Assembly: GCA_020832965.1 (NCBI GenBank)
Contig: JAJHRM010000118.1
Location: 1 to 7,576 of the forward strand
Source of the DNA: Thermofilum sp.
GTDB taxonomy: Archaea > Thermoproteota > Thermoprotei > Thermofilales > Thermofilaceae
DNA: 7,576 bases
Direction of reading: 5' to 3'
Shown: positions 5,646-7,576 of the stretch, one piece after another
Numbering within the stretch: the first letter of the stretch is position 1
Layout: every line of letters starts with the position of its first letter
Notes under the pieces: model-generated
Database searches by the model: none
What the model saw: only the letters and a program-made list of their open reading frames with translations
What the model was told of the DNA's origin: nothing
Program-made: the position numbers and the translations under genes

Positions 5646-5668
5646 AGCCCCGCAAGATAGTTCACCAT
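5642..5668 (-). promoter_or_regulatory. Nine-codon upstream frame overlapping the thermopsin start
   Basis: An ATG at 5668-5666 begins MVNYLAGL and stops at TGA 5644-5642, overlapping the GTG start (5645-5643) by two bases. The GGTGA (5666-5662) over its second codon is a good ribosome binding sequence but 16 bases from the GTG. Terminating ribosomes could re-start on the GTG. This is inference from arrangement only. Confidence 0.25.
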
Positions 5669-5697
5669 TACTTATGTTTTTCTCCTGTAGCGCACGC

Positions 5698-5718
5698 TTA
5701 AGCGCCGGTAGCGCTTAA
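5698..5718. promoter_or_regulatory. Perfect 8-bp inverted repeat in the thermopsin promoter region
   Basis: TTAAGCGC (5698-5705) and GCGCTTAA (5711-5718) are exact inverted copies with a 5-base spacer, CGGTA. They lie 53-73 bases upstream of the GTG start. The AT-rich part of the near arm (CTTAA) is at about the right distance to act as a weak TATA box for a start near 5670. A regulator dimer bound here would block initiation. The same 8-mer occurs beside the hypA promoter (1623-1630). Confidence 0.45.
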
Positions 5719-5770
5719 AGGATCAGCCCCCACAAGGAATAGCGCGCGTTTGGGGTCTGGCACAATATTG

Positions 5771-5800
5771 CACCGGCATTGAGGAATGTCGCCCTCGGTG
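5771..5800. repeat. Two-part hairpin in the gene-free interval
   Basis: GGCATT (5775-5780) pairs with AATGTC (5785-5790, one G-U) around a GAGG loop, and CACC (5771-5774) pairs with GGTG (5797-5800) with a 6-base bulge on the 3' side. This may be an RNA structure or chance. Confidence 0.25.
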
Positions 5801-5904
5801 AGTAGAACCCCCACAAGCCTCACCTACAGGCTCTCTGCAGCTTTGCGCCCATGCACAACACTTCGGCGCGCTAACGATGAGTTATTAAAGGTCCAGCCAG
5901 TATT

Positions 5905-5941
5905 CATTCTTCACTTGACGAGGGCGCTCGTTAGTGAAATG
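5905..5941 (-). terminator. Long imperfect hairpin just past the bax1 stop
   Basis: TTCACT (5910-5915) pairs exactly with AGTGAA (5933-5938), and GACGAG (5917-5922) with CTCGTT (5927-5932, one G-U), leaving a single bulged T and a GGCG loop. CAT/ATG (5905-5907, 5939-5941) can extend the stem past a two-base bulge. It begins 12 bases beyond the bax1 stop in the direction of transcription, so a role in 3'-end formation or message stability is the simplest reading. No T-run follows. Confidence 0.45.
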
Positions 5942-5952
5942 CCGCGTGTGCG

Positions 5953-7365
5953 CTAACCCCTGTACACGTATGCTTTGTTCTTGTCGAGCCCCCTCCACGC
6001 GATCTTCAGCCCAGCCTTTGCTATCGCGCGGTAGGCCTCCTCCTCGCTGAGTCCCAGGCTCCCGAGGCTCTCCAGGACCCTCGCGAGGCTCTCCCTCTCT
6101 ATCCCCGAGAGGTATTCCATGGCTTTGGGCGGCGGGGGCTCCTCCTCCTCGGCGGCCCTCCTCGGCTGCGGTCCTTCTAGCGCCTTGAGGTACCTGTAGA
6201 CCTTGTCTACGGGGACCTTCTTTTCGAAGAACACGACCTCGTGCCCCAGCTTTGAGAACTCCTCGGCGCAGGCATTCTCCCTGTTAACCGCGACGATCAG
6301 GTTGACCCCCTTCAGAGCCCTCAGCTTCTCGAGCTTCCTCTCGATGTACCCGGGGGTCCAGAAGCCGACTATCTCCAGGTAGACCCTCTTGTCCCCCAGC
6401 TCGAACGCGAAGTCGGGCAGGAACACGTGCCCCTGGACGACGAGCGGCTCAGGCTCCCTGAGGATCCTCCAGCTGCTGCGTAGCGAGAGGAAGCCCCTGT
6501 AGAACGACTCCTCCAGCGCGCTGTCGAACTCCACCTCGACCCTGGCGCTCCTCGGCATGGGCGGGGACCCGGGCTTGGCGAGTTCGAAGATCAGCGTGCC
6601 CCTCCTGCCCCTGACCGGGGCCCTCACGCTCCACCACTCCGCCTCCAGGATCAGGGGGAGGAGCTTCGCGAGGCGCGTCCCGTACCTCTCGGTCTGGCGT
6701 AGCAGGCTTGCGGGTCCCTCGACTTCTAGAACTAGGCTTGAGCCCTCCTGCCTGGCGATGTACATCAGCCCGAGGAGCTTGATGCTCCTGAGAATGCTCT
6801 TGACCTGCTGCCCGCCCGCCCTGAGCCGCGCCTCCACCCTGAGTGCCCTGAAGAGGAGCGTCTGTGCGAGGGACAGGTTGTACTCCCTCAGCAGCTCCTC
6901 CCCGCTCACCTCCTCGAAGCCTGAGACGACGTACTCCTCCTCGTACACGCTCTCAAACACCCTCTCCACCTCCTCCACGCTCAGGTTGAGCCTCTCGGCA
7001 ACCTTCCCGAGGACCCTCTCCCTCTCCTCCCCGGACAGGCACGCGCCGTAGGAGCCTGCCTCGCGGAAAACCTCCAGCCTGAGCCTGACGGGGTCCACGC
7101 TGCTCCGGGGGCTCTGGAGCGTTGCCCTCCTGTACAGCAGGTGGGAGAGACCCCTGACGAACTTGTAGTGCAGCCCCAGCCTTATCGCCGTCTCCTCAAG
7201 CCTCCTGAGCTCCTGGTCCAGCTCGCGCCTCCTCCTCCCCACGCTCCCCCGGAATATGCTCACAGCCTCGTCCGCGATGTACAGCTCCTCATCGCTCAGG
7301 CTCGAGAAGCGCGGCAGGACCCTGCCCCTGCGGACCCTGACCAGGAGTAGCTCTGAGGGGAGCAT
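5953..7365 (-). CDS. bax1: Bax1 (DUF790) nuclease, partner of XPB helicase
   Basis: 470 aa. The N-terminal MLPSELLLVRVRRGRVLPRF and the following helical region (about 25-205) match the archaeal Bax1/DUF790 family. A C-terminal PDDEXK-like nuclease core follows: Glu286, Asp318 in FLPDFAFE, Glu331 in LEIVGFWTP (E-x-V rather than E-x-K), and Lys344 just after. From published work, Bax1 binds XPB and cuts DNA bubbles or forks 3' of the junction, acting in a nucleotide-excision-like pathway. The xpb gene is the divergent neighbour, which supports this assignment. Residues about 396-415 are a Glu/Pro-rich linker (EEEEPPPPK) to an extra helical C-terminal piece (416-470) that I cannot place. The ATG start follows GAGGGCGG closely and lies about 34 bases from a TATA box, so the leader is very short. 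Confidence 0.88.
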   Translation of the reverse strand: MLPSELLLVRVRRGRVLPRFSSLSDEELYIADEAVSIFRGSVGRRRRELDQELRRLEETAIRLGLHYKFVRGLSHLLYRRATLQSPRSSVDPVRLRLEVFREAGSYGACLSGEERERVLGKVAERLNLSVEEVERVFESVYEEEYVVSGFEEVSGEELLREYNLSLAQTLLFRALRVEARLRAGGQQVKSILRSIKLLGLMYIARQEGSSLVLEVEGPASLLRQTERYGTRLAKLLPLILEAEWWSVRAPVRGRRGTLIFELAKPGSPPMPRSARVEVEFDSALEESFYRGFLSLRSSWRILREPEPLVVQGHVFLPDFAFELGDKRVYLEIVGFWTPGYIERKLEKLRALKGVNLIVAVNRENACAEEFSKLGHEVVFFEKKVPVDKVYRYLKALEGPQPRRAAEEEEPPPPKAMEYLSGIERESLARVLESLGSLGLSEEEAYRAIAKAGLKIAWRGLDKNKAYVYRG

Positions 7366-7394
7366 CCGCCCTCAATGAAACGCATGCCCCCCAG

Positions 7395-7402
7395 CCTATA
7401 AA
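7395..7402 (-). promoter_or_regulatory. TATA box of bax1
   Basis: On the minus strand, TTTATAGG is centred about 34 bases upstream of the bax1 ATG. A start site about 26 bases downstream leaves a leader of fewer than ten bases. Confidence 0.6.
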
Positions 7403-7439
7403 GCCTTTCCAGCCAATTTTCACCGAACTCAGGGATAGG

Positions 7440-7447
7440 TTTTAATA
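7440..7447 (+). promoter_or_regulatory. TATA box of xpb
   Basis: TTTTAATA at 7440-7447 is centred about 27 bases before the GTG at 7471. The predicted transcript would therefore begin at or next to the start codon, a leaderless arrangement common in crenarchaea. No ribosome binding site precedes the GTG, which agrees. Confidence 0.65.
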
Positions 7448-7470
7448 CGGCTGCCGCCTCCCCCTCAGCT

Positions 7471-7576
7471 GTGAAGCTCCTGTACGACAGGGGCACGCTG
7501 CTGCTGGAGGGCAAGCCCCCAGGCCTCAGGGTCCCGGGCTACTTCGCCTACGACAGCCGCGTGAACAAGTACAGGA
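7471..7576 (+). CDS. xpb: XPB/Rad25-type DNA repair helicase, N-terminal 35 codons (runs off window)
   Basis: The visible start is VKLLYDRGTLLLEG, then PGYFAYDSRVNKYR. The pattern Y-x-R-G-T-hydrophobic-x-x-G, followed by a short loop and then F/Y-x-Y-D-x-R-x-x-x-Y-R, matches the N-terminal damage-recognition domain of archaeal XPB (compare Archaeoglobus XPB, recalled, with YYERGTIVV and FDSRSGTYRALAFRYRD). None of the helicase motifs falls inside the window, so the call rests on this short match and on the neighbouring bax1. XPB is a superfamily 2, 3'-5' DNA helicase that opens DNA for repair and works with Bax1. GTG is chosen because the TATA box places the transcript start there. Confidence 0.75.
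   Translation, partial: MKLLYDRGTLLLEGKPPGLRVPGYFAYDSRVNKYR

Larger units (their letters stand above)
5646..5952. other. Gene-free interval upstream of the thermopsin gene and downstream of bax1
   Basis: About 307 bases with no convincing gene. It contains the palindrome at 5698-5718, a hairpin at 5771-5800, an 8-bp palindrome CAATATTG (5763-5770), two copies of CCCCCACAAG (5727-5736 and 5808-5817), two of GCGCTAAC (5868-5875 and 5950-5957), and a long hairpin at 5905-5941. TATTAAAGG at 5883-5891 is TATA-like on either strand but too far from the thermopsin start to be its obvious promoter. A 41-codon minus frame (5698-5823) exists but is within chance. Confidence 0.6.

Noticed and set aside
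5698..5823. 41-codon minus frame starting MRLVGVLLTEGD upstream of the thermopsin gene
   Set aside because: An open stretch this long is expected often by chance at this composition. It lacks a ribosome site and ends inside the palindrome.
6557..7051. 164-codon plus-strand frame opposite bax1
   Set aside because: It is a Ser/Leu-rich antisense shadow of bax1, which has clear nuclease motifs.

Overview
The window looks like a chromosomal piece of a hyperthermophilic crenarchaeon (Thermoproteota). Evidence for this is an archaeal Mrp/MinD-type HypB beside HypA, a thermopsin-family secreted protein, the archaeal repair pair Bax1/XPB, archaeal TATA boxes close to leaderless or nearly leaderless starts, GGTG-type ribosome binding sites and GTG starts. 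Most of it is GC-rich, with AT-richer islands at about 1600-1955, 2264-2849 and 3005-3420. Thermofilum or a relative would fit, but that is only an impression.

Layout. Positions 1-360 (+): two small unrecognised reading frames ending in a GC-rich repeat/hairpin. Positions 385-1545 (-): a compact two-gene operon, hypA then a Mrp/MinD ATPase that fits the archaeal form of HypB, for nickel delivery to [NiFe] hydrogenase. Positions about 1630-3450 (+): a mosaic of small or broken genes. It holds an orphan Cas6-like CRISPR endoribonuclease broken by a one-base frameshift, a coiled-coil protein with 11-residue repeats followed by 7-residue repeats, a GC-rich stretch able to form several hairpins, and the body of a secreted beta-sandwich protein with no normal start or end. 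Positions 3456-5645 (-): a large signal-peptide and membrane-anchored thermopsin-family protein. Positions 5646-5952: a gene-free interval rich in inverted repeats. Positions 5953-7365 (-): the Bax1 nuclease. From 7471 (+): the first 35 codons of the XPB helicase, divergent from bax1 across a 105-bp gap with a TATA box for each gene.

How the genes relate. Two conserved modules, hydrogenase nickel insertion (hypA-hypB) and helicase-nuclease DNA repair (XPB-Bax1), flank an accessory region. That region shows remnants, composition breaks, a 14-bp direct repeat bracketing about 1.7 kb, and GCGCGC-type sequence near several apparent junctions. No CRISPR array, tRNA, rRNA, transposase or integrase was seen. 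The most unusual items are the frame-broken orphan Cas6, the hendecad-to-heptad coiled coil, the palindrome upstream of the thermopsin gene that shares an 8-mer with the hypA promoter region, and the structured stretch at 2889-2991.
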